Source: Vibrio albus (GTDB lineage Bacteria > Pseudomonadota > Gammaproteobacteria > Enterobacterales > Vibrionaceae). From it: a stretch of 64,000 nucleotides of DNA. The notes under the pieces are model-generated. The model was given only the letters and a program-made list of their open reading frames with translations. It was not told where the DNA came from and made no database searches. Shown in pieces: positions 1 through 9,129 of this stretch (its first letter is position 1; the number at the start of each line of letters is the position of its first letter). Location: positions 310,001-374,000 of the forward strand of contig NZ_QFWT01000002.1 of NCBI RefSeq assembly GCF_003144035.1, read 5' to 3'. Made by a program: the position numbers and the translations under genes.

Positions 1-1
1 G

Positions 2-964
2 CTATACAGCCAACTGCAGATAAGTAAAAAAGATGAACTGTTACGTATCTCGATAGACAACTTCATTCAGCAGAAAAAATTTATAGAGAGCTCTCTTCAC
101 TATCAGGATCAGCAGGATAAGCTGTCCGGGGTGGAAGCGGAATTACACCATTACCAGAATATCTTAATGGCCCTGTTTGCCATTTCTTCTTTACTGCTAT
201 TTTTTGTCTTACGGAAAGCAACCGTCAGCCGAAGACTGAAAAAGGAACTTACCGAGCTGTATGAAGATCATTACACCCATCCCCGTTCAGGGCTGAGAAA
301 CCTTCGACTGCTTAACCTCAAGCTCCCCAGCTCACTGGAACAAAGTAATGCTAACTTTGAACAATGGGAGACCGGTGAACTGATTAACGAGCCTCTGCAT
401 GACCGGCTGCGCTTTATCATGATCGATCTGCCTTTTCTGCGGAATATGTATCCTAACGGGGGATATAAAGCAGGTCTGGAACTGGAAAGTGAATTTGGTG
501 CTTTTATCAAATCAAAAATAGTAAAACCAGCCAGACTTTACCATTTTTCTGATGCCCTGTTCTTATATGTAGAGCCCAACCCTAACCCGGATAAAGATCC
601 CGAACAGATCTTTTACAAAGTAACAGACTGGATTGATCAATTTAAAACCGATAAAAAAATAGACAAATGTATCAGAGCTGGTATTGCGGATTATCCGTTT
701 TTACAACGAGCTTATACTGCTATTGATGATAAAGATCTCATTGATATACTCCTCATGGCATCCAATATGGCACGAGACATCAGCCTCGAAAATAGTGGTA
801 GTCAATGGGTCTATCTGAAAGCCATCAAAAATGCACCGGCTGCGAGTTTCGCTGGTGACAACATCCGTATCGCTTGCCGTGACGCAATAGATAAAGGATT
901 AATCAAGGTGATTTCCTCTCGTAAAAATGGGGGTGAAATCAAAAAAACAGTACTTACTGACTAA
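2..964 (+). CDS. Membrane protein with degenerate GGDEF-like domain (5' end outside window)
   Basis: The reading frame is open from base 2 with no stop, so the gene starts upstream; a GTG at 131 is only an internal possibility. The visible 320 residues comprise a polar, Gln/Lys-rich segment (perhaps the end of a periplasmic sensor or TPR region), one clear membrane helix at about residues 53-70 (ILMALFAISSLLLFFVL), and a cytoplasmic domain. That domain keeps the outline of GGDEF proteins: HPRSGLRN resembles the DPLTGLxN opening. However, FSDALF stands where GG(D/E)EF should be, so cyclase activity is not expected. It lies upstream of another GGDEF gene on the same strand. A role as an inactive c-di-GMP-type sensor is inference; the family was not otherwise recognised. 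Confidence 0.6.
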   Translation, partial: LYSQLQISKKDELLRISIDNFIQQKKFIESSLHYQDQQDKLSGVEAELHHYQNILMALFAISSLLLFFVLRKATVSRRLKKELTELYEDHYTHPRSGLRNLRLLNLKLPSSLEQSNANFEQWETGELINEPLHDRLRFIMIDLPFLRNMYPNGGYKAGLELESEFGAFIKSKIVKPARLYHFSDALFLYVEPNPNPDKDPEQIFYKVTDWIDQFKTDKKIDKCIRAGIADYPFLQRAYTAIDDKDLIDILLMASNMARDISLENSGSQWVYLKAIKNAPAASFAGDNIRIACRDAIDKGLIKVISSRKNGGEIKKTVLTD

Positions 965-1087
965 TATGTAATCACTAATTTTAAAATAGCAGTGACGTTG
1001 TTACATTTTTTGTTATTATCGTTTTATTGTGTTTTTTATTAGTGTTTTTTGTCCAGGTGGGCTGGTGCTCTATGTCCTGTTTTATCT

Positions 1088-2668
1088 ATGAGTGATACTA
1101 GTGTAGCTCTTCCAGAAAATTTGATTTCTGAACTAGAGCGGTTAAAACTACAATTAGAACAAACGAAAACAGTTCACCGTAACGCTTCGTTAAAATTTAC
1201 CAGAGAATCACGCGTTCTTAAGAGAGTTGTTGCTAAACTAAGTGAAACCTGCTTAGGATATCATGACGATCTGGATAAAGGCGTAGTTGCATTAAAAACA
1301 GCGCTAGAACAACAACATGATGTCAGTAGGTTAGTTCCGCACTTAGCTGTGCTGGAGCGTACGCTCAAAAAAAACACTTATAAAATGGAAAAACAAAAGA
1401 ATCATTTAGATGAACGAGTCAAACAGAGTGGAGAAACTCTGCAAAGAATTCCCGGATTACCGGCCCAGTTAAAGCGTGACCTCAGAAACCTACTGAGTTT
1501 TCCATCAATAAAAAACAACAAGCAGTTAGACAATGCCATCCGCCTGTTATCAATCTATGAACGGGCGATTAAAATCATTATGTCAAATTCAGCGCATACC
1601 CAAAGCAGAGAGGGCTATGCCGGAATTAGCAAAGAAACCCAAAATAAGCTGTCCGAAGAGCTGCAACACCTTATCAATGAACTTGATTTCAACGGTGAGT
1701 CAGGTGATCTACTGGCAGATATGCGTATCAAGCTGCTGGCCGGAGTAACGTTTGAAGATTTAATTGAGATGACGTTGCAGATCCTCCGACTGGTCATTCA
1801 GGGCACACACTTTGAGAGAAAAACCTCCGAACAGTTTCTTAGCCAGGTTAACCACTCTCTTTCCCGGGCCATCAAAACGAATGATCAGTGTATAGAACAA
1901 ACCGAATCTTATTCTGAACACCGGAAAGGCATGCATCAGGAGCTCTCTCTGTTGGCAGAGAACAGCCAGAGTGCATTAAACCGAGCAACCAATATTGAAG
2001 ATGCCAGGGCGGCGGTAACACCGCTTCTGGAGCAGATCCACATACTGACAGAACGCCTCCAGCATAATGAAAAACGCGAAGAAGCGGTTCACGATAGAAT
2101 GATCCAGAATAAGCGACAACTGAATGCGCTGTTCGAAATCACCCAGGATTACCGCCGCAGGTTAGAAGATCAGGCTAAACAGCTGAAACTCGATCCACTG
2201 ACAAAAACACTTAACCGAACTGCGTTTCTCGAATACCTGGAAACCGAGTACCATCGTTGGATTCGCTCCCAACACTCTCTCCATATTGTTCTGCTTGATC
2301 TGGATGACTTTAAATCCATCAATGATAGCTTTGGCTACTCAGCGGGAGATAAAGCATTAAAGATCATAGCCCGAAGTATTGCGCAGGAAATGCGGGAAAA
2401 AGATATTGTTGCACGATTCTCCGGAGAAGAGTTTGTTGTCCTGCTACCAGACTTTGATCAGTCCTCGTGCCACACTCTGCTGCACAACCTGCAACAGAAA
2501 ATCAATAAGTTACCTTTCAAATTCAGAGAACAGAGTATAACGATTACTGTCTCTGTCGCAGCCAGTGCCTTTAGCGACCCAGATACGCCAGAAGAAATTA
2601 TGGAGCGTTTAAACATGGCGCTGTCTGAAGCAAAACAAAAAGGCTCTAACCAGATCGTATGGAAATAG
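1088..2668 (+). CDS. cdgG: GGDEF-domain protein, SGEEF variant (CdgG-like)
   Basis: A 526-residue protein from the ATG at 1088; an in-frame TTG at 1049 would add 13 residues, and neither has a good ribosome site. The first ~360 residues are polar and largely helical with coiled-coil character, with no membrane segment, so the protein is probably cytoplasmic. The last ~165 residues form a GGDEF domain opening with LTKTLNRTAF and containing LDDFKSINDSFGYSAGD. The active-site motif reads SGEEF (about residue 445) instead of GGEEF, while the inhibitory RxxD site (REKD) five residues upstream is kept. Gene order (before ppnN-xni-rlmM) suggests V. cholerae CdgG, which I recall as a rugosity regulator that does not act as a normal cyclase; that identification is from memory. 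Confidence 0.72.
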   Translation: MSDTSVALPENLISELERLKLQLEQTKTVHRNASLKFTRESRVLKRVVAKLSETCLGYHDDLDKGVVALKTALEQQHDVSRLVPHLAVLERTLKKNTYKMEKQKNHLDERVKQSGETLQRIPGLPAQLKRDLRNLLSFPSIKNNKQLDNAIRLLSIYERAIKIIMSNSAHTQSREGYAGISKETQNKLSEELQHLINELDFNGESGDLLADMRIKLLAGVTFEDLIEMTLQILRLVIQGTHFERKTSEQFLSQVNHSLSRAIKTNDQCIEQTESYSEHRKGMHQELSLLAENSQSALNRATNIEDARAAVTPLLEQIHILTERLQHNEKREEAVHDRMIQNKRQLNALFEITQDYRRRLEDQAKQLKLDPLTKTLNRTAFLEYLETEYHRWIRSQHSLHIVLLDLDDFKSINDSFGYSAGDKALKIIARSIAQEMREKDIVARFSGEEFVVLLPDFDQSSCHTLLHNLQQKINKLPFKFREQSITITVSVAASAFSDPDTPEEIMERLNMALSEAKQKGSNQIVWK

Positions 2669-2745
2669 GCCTACTTTCACGTTCACTGCACAGTCTCTCT
2701 ATCTCTTCTTTGCTAACCAACTGAAATCTGTATAAAGTCATTCTT

Positions 2746-2777
2746 ATACCCTAGCCTTTTTCTAAGGCCTGGGTATA
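2746..2777 (+). terminator. Hairpin between cdgG-like gene and ppnN
   Basis: Arms TACCC-TAG-CCTT and AAGG-CCT-GGGTA pair around a TTTTTCT loop. The downstream side is A-rich rather than T-rich, so this is a weak intrinsic terminator at best and could equally be a processing or leader structure for ppnN. Confidence 0.4.
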
Positions 2778-2847
2778 CACAATAATAAAAAATACCCCTG
2801 AGGGTTACGCCGAGATAAGGCCATAGCCCCGGTGTAAGGAGGTTAGT

Positions 2848-4203
2848 ATGATCACCCATATCAGCCCTGCGGGCAGCATGGATTTACTCTCTCAACTCGA
2901 AGTACAGAGGCTGAAAAAAGAAGCCTCCAGCGAGCTATACCAGCTTTATCGCAACTGTACTCTGGCCGTTCTAAACTCGGGCAGTGATACCGACAATTCT
3001 CAGGAATTGCTGGCAAAACACAGCGACTTTGACGTGAATGTGCTCACCCGGGAGCGAGGCCTGAAACTAGAGCTAAGTAACCCGCCACAAGAAGCCTTTG
3101 TGGACGGACAAATCATCAAAGGGATTCAGGAACACCTGTTCTCAGTAATGCGCGACATTATTTATGTCAATATGCGCATCTCCGAATTACATAACGGCAA
3201 CAGAGACGATTCCGCCCATATCACGAATCTGGTTTTTGCCATCCTACGTAACGCAGGCGCACTGCATGTCGGGATTGAGCCTAACCTGGTGGTATGCTGG
3301 GGCGGGCATTCAATTAACCCGGTAGAGTATCAATATACCCGTGAAGTGGGCCATGAACTGGGACTGAGGGAACTCAACATCTGCACCGGGTGCGGACCGG
3401 GAGCCATGGAAGGTCCAATGAAAGGGGCTGCTATCGGCCATGCCAAACAGCGTTTCTATGAGCAGCGCTATATCGGGCTAACTGAACCCTCCATTATTGC
3501 CGCAGAGCCGCCTAATCCGATAGTAAACGAACTGATCATCATGCCGGACATTGAAAAACGGTTAGAAGCCTTTATCCGTATGGCCCATGGTATCGTTATC
3601 TTCCCCGGAGGTCCCGGAACCGCTGAAGAGCTGCTCTACGTTCTGGGTATTATGATGCATCCGGACAATGCAGACCAACCCATGCCAATCGTTTTGACCG
3701 GCCCAAAAGAAAGTGAAAAATACTTCCGCTCAATCGATCAATTTATTACGGATACATTAGGAGAAGATGCCCGCAAACTTTATCAAATCGTGATTGATGA
3801 TCCAGCCAAAGCAGCAAGAATCATTAAAAACGGGCTACCAGAAGTGCGAGAACACCGCAAAGCGACTCAGGATGCCTACAGCTACAACTGGTCACTGACC
3901 GTCGATCCCGTCTTCCAGAAACCGTTCCGGCCAACCCATGAAAGTGTGGCGAAGCTTAACCTCAATATGGATCAGCCACCGGAAGCACTGGCTGCAAACC
4001 TGCGTCAGGCTTTTTCAGCCATTGTCGCCGGTAATGTAAAAGAGGAAGGTATCCGGGAAATTGAGCAACATGGCCCTTTCAGGATTGATGGTGACCCGAC
4101 TCTCATGCAGAAAATGGATAAGCTACTGAATGATTTTGTCACCCAGCAGCGAATGAAACTGCCCGGCTCAGAATATACTCCCTGCTATACCATCGCGAAA
4201 TAA
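2848..4203 (+). CDS. ppnN: Nucleotide 5'-monophosphate nucleosidase PpnN
   Basis: A 451-residue LOG-family protein of the YgdH/PpnN type, which hydrolyses the N-glycosidic bond of nucleoside monophosphates (ribose-5-phosphate plus base) and in E. coli is stimulated by (p)ppGpp. The diagnostic phosphate/ribose-binding motif GGPGTAEE is present at about residue 252, with the preceding [12 protein letters not shown] segment and the long N- and C-terminal extensions that separate PpnN from short LOG proteins. The ATG at 2848 follows a strong ribosome site (AAGGAGG) and agrees with family length. A strong terminator follows at 4235-4266, so it is probably transcribed alone. Confidence 0.93.
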   Translation: MITHISPAGSMDLLSQLEVQRLKKEASSELYQLYRNCTLAVLNSGSDTDNSQELLAKHSDFDVNVLTRERGLKLELSNPPQEAFVDGQIIKGIQEHLFSVMRDIIYVNMRISELHNGNRDDSAHITNLVFAILRNAGALHVGIEPNLVVCWGGHSINPVEYQYTREVGHELGLRELNICTGCGPGAMEGPMKGAAIGHAKQRFYEQRYIGLTEPSIIAAEPPNPIVNELIIMPDIEKRLEAFIRMAHGIVIFPGGPGTAEELLYVLGIMMHPDNADQPMPIVLTGPKESEKYFRSIDQFITDTLGEDARKLYQIVIDDPAKAARIIKNGLPEVREHRKATQDAYSYNWSLTVDPVFQKPFRPTHESVAKLNLNMDQPPEALAANLRQAFSAIVAGNVKEEGIREIEQHGPFRIDGDPTLMQKMDKLLNDFVTQQRMKLPGSEYTPCYTIAK

Positions 4204-4234
4204 ACCTAATTTTCGTTAATGGCATATTTTCGTT

Positions 4235-4266
4235 AAAATAAGGGCTTACCTATAAGCCCTTATTAT
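4235..4266 (+). terminator. Intrinsic terminator after ppnN
   Basis: Perfect stem AATAAGGGCTT / AAGCCCTTATT with a short ACCTAT-containing loop, followed by ATTT. It lies between ppnN and xni, about 10 bp before the xni start. Confidence 0.8.
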
Positions 4267-4276
4267 TTGGATATCT

Positions 4277-5095
4277 ATGTCTGCTATACACCTGGTTATT
4301 ATTGATGCCTTAAACCTGATTCGCCGGGTTCACTCTGCTCAGCCGGATCCGGCCGATATCCCGCGGACAATAGAAACCACTCAGAGAACTCTGAACCGTA
4401 TCCTGATGGAATCACAGCCTACCCATATCATTGCCGTGTTTGATCATCACCTTCAGGACAGGGGCTGGCGTGCGGAACTGCTCCCGGAATATAAGCAAAA
4501 CCGAAAACCGATGCCGGAACCACTGCTACAAGGGCTAGACAGCATTCAGGAAGCCTGGTGGCAAATGGGCATTGACTCTTTACTTTCCGATGGTGATGAA
4601 GCCGATGATCTGGTGGCAACGCTGGCAGTCAAAGTCGCCAGCCACGGAGAAAAAGTCACTATCGTGTCCACCGATAAAGGCTATTGCCAGTTACTGTCAC
4701 CCACACTACAAATTAGAGATTACTTTCAGCACCGCTGGCTGGATGGGCCCTTTATTGAAAAAGAATTTGGCGTAAAACCATCACAATTAGCCGATTACTG
4801 GGGACTGACCGGTATCAGCTCCAGTCAGGTACCGGGCATCGCCGGTATCGGGCCAAAAGCAGCAAAAGAGATCCTGAATCAGTTTGAGGATATTGAACAA
4901 GCGAATGCCTCGAAAGAACTGGTTACTAAGTACCGGAAAAAGTTTGACGAGCATATTGAGATGGCCAGAATCTGCAAACAGGTTGCCAGTCTGAAAACGG
5001 ATATCGAGCTTGGGTTTAACCTGCAGGATATCCGGTATGTTCCGCCAGAGACTAGCGCGGAGAAATATTCGACAGACACTGCACGTGTACGGTGA
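4277..5095 (+). CDS. xni: Flap endonuclease Xni (exonuclease IX)
   Basis: 272 residues related to the 5'-3' exonuclease/flap endonuclease domain of DNA polymerase I. Visible family features are the N-terminal [12 protein letters not shown], the acidic metal site [24 protein letters not shown], and the helix-hairpin-helix region [14 protein letters not shown]. The E. coli homologue is about 250 residues, so the C-terminal tail here is somewhat longer. That tail overlaps the 3' end of convergent rlmM by 44 bp (5052-5095), so both stop codons lie inside the other gene. Its likely role is removal of 5' flaps in DNA repair or replication; the enzyme is non-essential in E. coli. Confidence 0.9.
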   Translation: MSAIHLVIIDALNLIRRVHSAQPDPADIPRTIETTQRTLNRILMESQPTHIIAVFDHHLQDRGWRAELLPEYKQNRKPMPEPLLQGLDSIQEAWWQMGIDSLLSDGDEADDLVATLAVKVASHGEKVTIVSTDKGYCQLLSPTLQIRDYFQHRWLDGPFIEKEFGVKPSQLADYWGLTGISSSQVPGIAGIGPKAAKEILNQFEDIEQANASKELVTKYRKKFDEHIEMARICKQVASLKTDIELGFNLQDIRYVPPETSAEKYSTDTARVR

Positions 5096-6143
5096 TCTCT
5101 TCCCGATCATGATAAAGGTGCTTCGCCTGCAAGCGATACTTCACGTCGTTCTCTGTCAGGAAGAGTTTTAAGTTTTCTATATCTTCCAGCACCTCATCGT
5201 AGCGGCCTTTCATCGGCAACTTAAGATTAAAGATCGCCTCTTTTGCCCAACCACTGATGATCCACTCCCCCATCAGTTGTGCTACCCGGGACGGCTTTTC
5301 TATCATATCACACACCAGCCAGGTCACATTCTTTCGTGCCGGTTCAAACTTAAAGCCGTCTTCCATATGATGTTTTACCTGACCGGTATCCATCAGACTG
5401 TCAGCCATCGATCCATTGTCCACCGCATGAACAAACATCGAGCGCTTCACCAGTTGATAAGTCCATCCACCCGGACACGCACCCAAATCAACAGCCCACA
5501 TACCAGAAGCCAGACGGGTGTCCCATTCCGACTTCGGAATAAAGACATGAAATGCTTCTTCCAGCTTCAGAGTTGAGCGGCTTGGGGCGTCAGCAGGAAA
5601 CTTGAGACGAGGAATCCCCATAAAAAACTGCGAGTTATTATCGGTATATGAATAACCAATGTAGCAGTGGCCAGGCTCCACAAAACAGACATGCAGTACC
5701 GGTTTCTTGGGGTTATCTTTATTGAATAAAATGCCTTTACCGCGCAAAGCCTGACGCAATGGTACCGTAAATTTACGGCAGAACTTCAGCAACTCTTTCG
5801 CTTCGTTGGTATCCGGCGTTTCAATCCTCAAATCGCCACAGCGAGGAAATTCCTCAATGTCTCCAAGGGTATCCAGAATGGGAGAAATACGGTCTTCTTT
5901 CGGTAACTCAGTGAACTCAGCTGCAACGGCAAACATCTGTCTGGCAAAGATCAACGACTGAAAATCAATTTTTTTGATCAGAGTATTGGCGTCACCGTCC
6001 TGATAACACTCAAACAGCACATAACCGGAATGTTTTTTTACACGGGGAAAGCCGTACACTTCCAGTTGCGTCGCCTTATCCTGAATTTCACCGGCGCACT
6101 CCTTCTCGAATCCGGAGCGACAGTAGAGCATTACGTGTTTCAT
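5052..6143 (-). CDS. rlmM: 23S rRNA 2'-O-ribose C2498 methyltransferase RlmM
   Basis: 363 residues, near the 366 of E. coli RlmM (YgdE). RlmM methylates the 2'-OH of C2498 in 23S rRNA before subunit assembly, using S-adenosylmethionine. The N-terminal half is the THUMP-like RNA-binding part ([13 protein letters not shown]...). The Rossmann-type catalytic part begins at about residue 215 with [15 protein letters not shown], the SAM-binding loop, followed by VCDMIEKP and the conserved Lys in [10 protein letters not shown]. The start follows AAGGTGA. It lies 68 bp downstream of gcvA on the same strand and overlaps xni tail-to-tail by 44 bp. Confidence 0.94.
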   Translation of the reverse strand: MKHVMLYCRSGFEKECAGEIQDKATQLEVYGFPRVKKHSGYVLFECYQDGDANTLIKKIDFQSLIFARQMFAVAAEFTELPKEDRISPILDTLGDIEEFPRCGDLRIETPDTNEAKELLKFCRKFTVPLRQALRGKGILFNKDNPKKPVLHVCFVEPGHCYIGYSYTDNNSQFFMGIPRLKFPADAPSRSTLKLEEAFHVFIPKSEWDTRLASGMWAVDLGACPGGWTYQLVKRSMFVHAVDNGSMADSLMDTGQVKHHMEDGFKFEPARKNVTWLVCDMIEKPSRVAQLMGEWIISGWAKEAIFNLKLPMKGRYDEVLEDIENLKLFLTENDVKYRLQAKHLYHDREEITVHVQCLSNISPR

Positions 6144-6211
6144 TGAGTCACCTTATCTGTTTGGGAGGCTGATAATAATCACAATGGTATGAATTGCAAC
6201 CTTAGAAGTTA

Positions 6212-7117
6212 TCACTGAGCGGATGACATAGGTTCTCCGGCTGCTTTCGCCAGCATCCAGTCACGAAAAGTCGCTATTCGCCCGGTTTCAGCCTGTTTAT
6301 CATGACATACAACATAGAAGGCATTCTTGGTCATCAGAACTTCTTCGAACGGAGCAATCAAACGTCCGGCATCTATTTCCGGCTGAGCCAGCACATTGTT
6401 CCCCAACGCAATACCCTGTCCGTGCACCGCAGCCTGCAATACCATAGTAGAGTGACTGAAGATCGGTCCATGATTGACATTCACACCGTCAATCTCATTT
6501 TGTTTTACGAACTGCTTCCACTCTTTTCGGGAAGAGTCGTGTAGTAAATTATGCTGTCTTAGATCCCCTAATGATTCTAATGGTTTCTCCCCTATCAATA
6601 ATTGAGGGGAGCAGAGCGGTACCAAAAATTCCTGATACAGTTTATCGGCCTTTAATCCGGGCCAGTTACCCCGGCCATAATAGATTGCCACATCAACGTC
6701 ATCCGTCAGAGATCCTTCATCCATATCCACCGCTTTGATACGCACATCAATATCAGGTTCCTGCTGATGGAAATCCGCCAGCCTTGGTACCAGCCACTGA
6801 ATGGCAAAGCTTGGCGGCAAACTGATAGTTAATGCGCCTTTTTCACTTCTCTCCAGAACTTTATCCGTCGCTTCCGCAATTGAAGTGAATATATCTTTGA
6901 TATCCAGAAAGTAACCCTGCCCCTCTTCCGTCAGTAATAAGGAGCGGTTTCTTCGCCTGAACAATTTCAGGCCAAGAAATTCTTCCAGGCTTTTTATCTG
7001 ATGGCTAACTGCAGCCTGGGTAACAAACAACTCTTCGGCTGCCCGGGTAAAGCTCAGGTGCCGTGCTGCGGCTTCAAATGCTTTTAATGAGTTCAGTGGA
7101 GGTAATCGTCTGGACAT
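6212..7117 (-). CDS. gcvA: Glycine cleavage system transcriptional regulator GcvA (LysR family)
   Basis: 301 residues from the ATG at 7117; a longer reading frame reaches 7249 but the added part is not family-like and overlaps the gcvB promoter. MSRRLPPLNSLKAFEAAARH and the helix-turn-helix FTRAAEELFVTQAAVSHQIKSLE are typical of GcvA; the rest is the LysR effector domain. In E. coli GcvA activates gcvTHP and the gcvB sRNA in response to glycine, aided by GcvR. The divergent gcvB gene lies immediately upstream, as in enterobacteria, with the expected operator region between 7118 and 7200. Confidence 0.92.
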   Translation of the reverse strand: MSRRLPPLNSLKAFEAAARHLSFTRAAEELFVTQAAVSHQIKSLEEFLGLKLFRRRNRSLLLTEEGQGYFLDIKDIFTSIAEATDKVLERSEKGALTISLPPSFAIQWLVPRLADFHQQEPDIDVRIKAVDMDEGSLTDDVDVAIYYGRGNWPGLKADKLYQEFLVPLCSPQLLIGEKPLESLGDLRQHNLLHDSSRKEWKQFVKQNEIDGVNVNHGPIFSHSTMVLQAAVHGQGIALGNNVLAQPEIDAGRLIAPFEEVLMTKNAFYVVCHDKQAETGRIATFRDWMLAKAAGEPMSSAQ

Positions 7118-7175
7118 CAGTATTCTCGAAACTATTGGATTAGATTTTTTTATCCGAAACATTATAAATTGTCGA

Positions 7176-7204
7176 TTGTCGGACGACCAGATAAATTCTA
7201 TATT
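7176..7204 (+). promoter_or_regulatory. gcvB promoter
   Basis: TTGTCG at 7176-7181 and TATATT at 7199-7204 are separated by exactly 17 bp, predicting a start near 7211. The start predicted this way yields an RNA of about 208 nt, the length expected for GcvB. The -35 element lies about 60 bp from the gcvA start codon, so GcvA probably binds here. Confidence 0.75.
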
Positions 7205-7210
7205 GCACCC

Positions 7211-7418
7211 CGCAACGCAGACCTGAACGGCTTGGTTCTCCTGAATCAATTGGCTCTGATGTTGCGATGTTGTGTTTGCAAAACTCTTTTTTAGAGTTCG
7301 GTAGTTTCTACCACCATGTTTTGCATCAGCCTATGATGCATGACATATACTTCCTGTATTATTTTGACCTGTCTGTCAAAAGAATTCTTGCACTGCCAGT
7401 TTGGCGGTGCTTTTTTTT
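7211..7418 (+). ncRNA. gcvB: GcvB small regulatory RNA
   Basis: Hfq-dependent sRNA that represses many amino-acid and peptide transporter mRNAs. Recognised by the G/U-rich seed region R1 (TGATGTTGCGATGTTGTG then TTTGCAAAACTC, about 7258-7287), by the conserved second block (ACTTCCTGTATT...GACCTGTCTGTC, about 7349-7377), and by the terminator GCACTGCC...GGCGGTGC followed by eight T (7390-7418). The same blocks appear in this order in E. coli GcvB, and the gene is divergent from gcvA as there. The 5' end is inferred from the promoter. A short open frame inside (7267-7449) is not a gene. Confidence 0.92.
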
Positions 7419-7436
7419 ATCTGGAATTTGGGAAAA

Positions 7437-7485
7437 GACTAGAGACTAGAGGCTAGAGGCTAGAGGCTAGAGGCTAGAGGCTAGA
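7437..7485. repeat. Heptad tandem repeat, copy A (7 units)
   Basis: Seven perfect-length 7-bp units: two GACTAGA then five GGCTAGA. It starts about 20 bp after the gcvB terminator and leads into the hairpin module at 7491-7571. Related arrays occur at 14241-14275 and 29044-29092. Confidence 0.95.
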
Positions 7486-7490
7486 AAGAG

Positions 7491-7571
7491 TACAGAGCGC
7501 TACGCTTTAAGAATACAGAAACCCAGCCAATGAATTTCTGTATTCTTCAGGACGCTAGCGTCCGCTCTGTA
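7491..7571. repeat. Hairpin module of the heptad repeat family, copy A
   Basis: Outer arms TACAGAGCG (7491-7499) and CGCTCTGTA (7563-7571) and inner arms GAATACAGAAA (7511-7521) and TTTCTGTATTC (7535-7545) are perfect inverted repeats. The left half closely matches 14281-14313 and 29147-29177. It ends 11 bp before the thiI stop codon, so it lies between the 3' ends of gcvB and thiI. Confidence 0.85.
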
Positions 7572-7582
7572 GTCTGACGAAG

Positions 7583-9031
7583 TTAAGGACGATACACCTT
7601 CACGTTCTCAAACCCCTGCTCTTTCAGATACAGGGCCTGAAGGCGGCTCATCACACCACGATCACAATACAGCAGGTAGGTTTTAGACTGATCCAGATCG
7701 CCGAATTTCGTTCCCAGCTTATAGAAAGGTAGGTGCGTGACTTCCACACCGTCGATTTCCAGCGGGTTTTCATCTTCTTCATCCGGGCTGCGGATATCCA
7801 GCACGATAGCATGCTCGTGCACTGCATCCACCAGTTCAACTTCCGGCGCTTCCTGCTCGCTCTCTTTACCGATATCACGAATGTCCATCACGCGAGCGTT
7901 GTACACCACTTGCTCCAGGATAGAGAAATCAAACTTCTCTTCTTCCGCTTCAAGCTTCGCTTTTATCGCTTTAACCGTTGGCTTTCTGGAGATCACACCG
8001 CAATATTCAGGCATCGTTTTAGCGAAATCTTCCGTACCGATTTCACGGGACAGATCGATAATATCTTCTTTATCCCAGTTGATCAGCGGACGCAAGATCA
8101 GGGTATCGGTCACGCCATCAATATGACGCAGGTTGGTCAGCGTCTGGCTGGATACCTGACCCAGCGCTTCACCGGTCACCAAAGCCTGAATACCGAATTT
8201 CTCGGCCAGCATCCCACCGGCACGCATAAACATCCGCTTAAGAACCACACCCATCTGGCCGTCATCCACTTTTTCCAGGATCTCAGCAACAACCGGCTCA
8301 AAATCCACCGCAATAAACTTCACTTTGGCAGACGAACCGTACTTACTCCATAGGAAATGGGAAACCTGCTTTACACCAATCTCGTGCGCAGGGCCACCAA
8401 GGTTAAAGAAGCAGTAATGAGTTTTCGAGCCACGCTTAATGTGCAGATAGCTGGACACACCAGAGTCAAAGCCTCCGGAAATCAGGCTCAGTACATCTTC
8501 CTGTGTTCCCAGCGGGAAACCGCCCAAGCCTTTATGGCGGGCAAGGATCTGATTCAGCTTATCACCGGAAACTTCCAGGTTCACCGTCACGTCTGGATTA
8601 CGCAGTTTTACCTTGGCACTTTCTACAGCCTGATTAAGGCCACCGCCTACATACTGTTCAAGCTCGATAGAGGTAAAATCATGTTTACCACGGCGTTTAA
8701 CCCTGACAACAAAAGTCTTGTTCTCGATCTTACTACCGCTCAGCGCCAGAACTTGTTCATAGATATCGTGCTTATCTTTAAACTCAGACTGCTGCACTTC
8801 CAGCACATGATGAATACCCGGAGTCTGGGTCATGACAGCCAGAACATCCTCATAATATTCATCGCTCTCAGAAGTAACTTCAATATGATCACGACGATTG
8901 AATACCGCCACCGACTCGGTTTTATTTTTGATGATATTGCGAATATTACATTCCAGAATTCGGATAAAACGCTTACGTACCGAATCACTTTTAACAAAAA
9001 TTTCCGGATGTGGCTTAACGATAAATTTCAT
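7583..9031 (-). CDS. thiI: tRNA 4-thiouridine sulfurtransferase ThiI
   Basis: 482 residues, the full length with the C-terminal rhodanese domain. ThiI transfers sulfur to U8 of tRNA and, in gammaproteobacteria, to ThiS for thiazole synthesis. Domains in order: N-terminal ferredoxin-like/THUMP (about 1-165), PP-loop ATPase with SGGFDSG (about residue 184), and rhodanese domain (from about 400). The two redox cysteines of the E. coli mechanism are visible as EYCGVISR (about 344) and YCDRGVMSR (about 456). The upstream gap to pomB is about 100 bp. Confidence 0.96.
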   Translation of the reverse strand: MKFIVKPHPEIFVKSDSVRKRFIRILECNIRNIIKNKTESVAVFNRRDHIEVTSESDEYYEDVLAVMTQTPGIHHVLEVQQSEFKDKHDIYEQVLALSGSKIENKTFVVRVKRRGKHDFTSIELEQYVGGGLNQAVESAKVKLRNPDVTVNLEVSGDKLNQILARHKGLGGFPLGTQEDVLSLISGGFDSGVSSYLHIKRGSKTHYCFFNLGGPAHEIGVKQVSHFLWSKYGSSAKVKFIAVDFEPVVAEILEKVDDGQMGVVLKRMFMRAGGMLAEKFGIQALVTGEALGQVSSQTLTNLRHIDGVTDTLILRPLINWDKEDIIDLSREIGTEDFAKTMPEYCGVISRKPTVKAIKAKLEAEEEKFDFSILEQVVYNARVMDIRDIGKESEQEAPEVELVDAVHEHAIVLDIRSPDEEDENPLEIDGVEVTHLPFYKLGTKFGDLDQSKTYLLYCDRGVMSRLQALYLKEQGFENVKVYRP

Positions 9032-9129
9032 GATGACTTCGCTGATCTGAGTAAAAATTAAGGCGCGAAATTATACATGAGTTTGGGGTAAAGAGGAATA
9101 AATAGACGGAGAGAAAAAGGGAGAGGCAA

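Noticed and set aside
7267..7449. 60-residue ORF downstream of gcvA
   Set aside because: It coincides with the GcvB sRNA and its terminator, which explain the sequence better.
7437..7485. CRISPR-like short tandem repeats
   Set aside because: Units are 7 bp with no spacers, and no cas genes are present; it is a simple tandem array.
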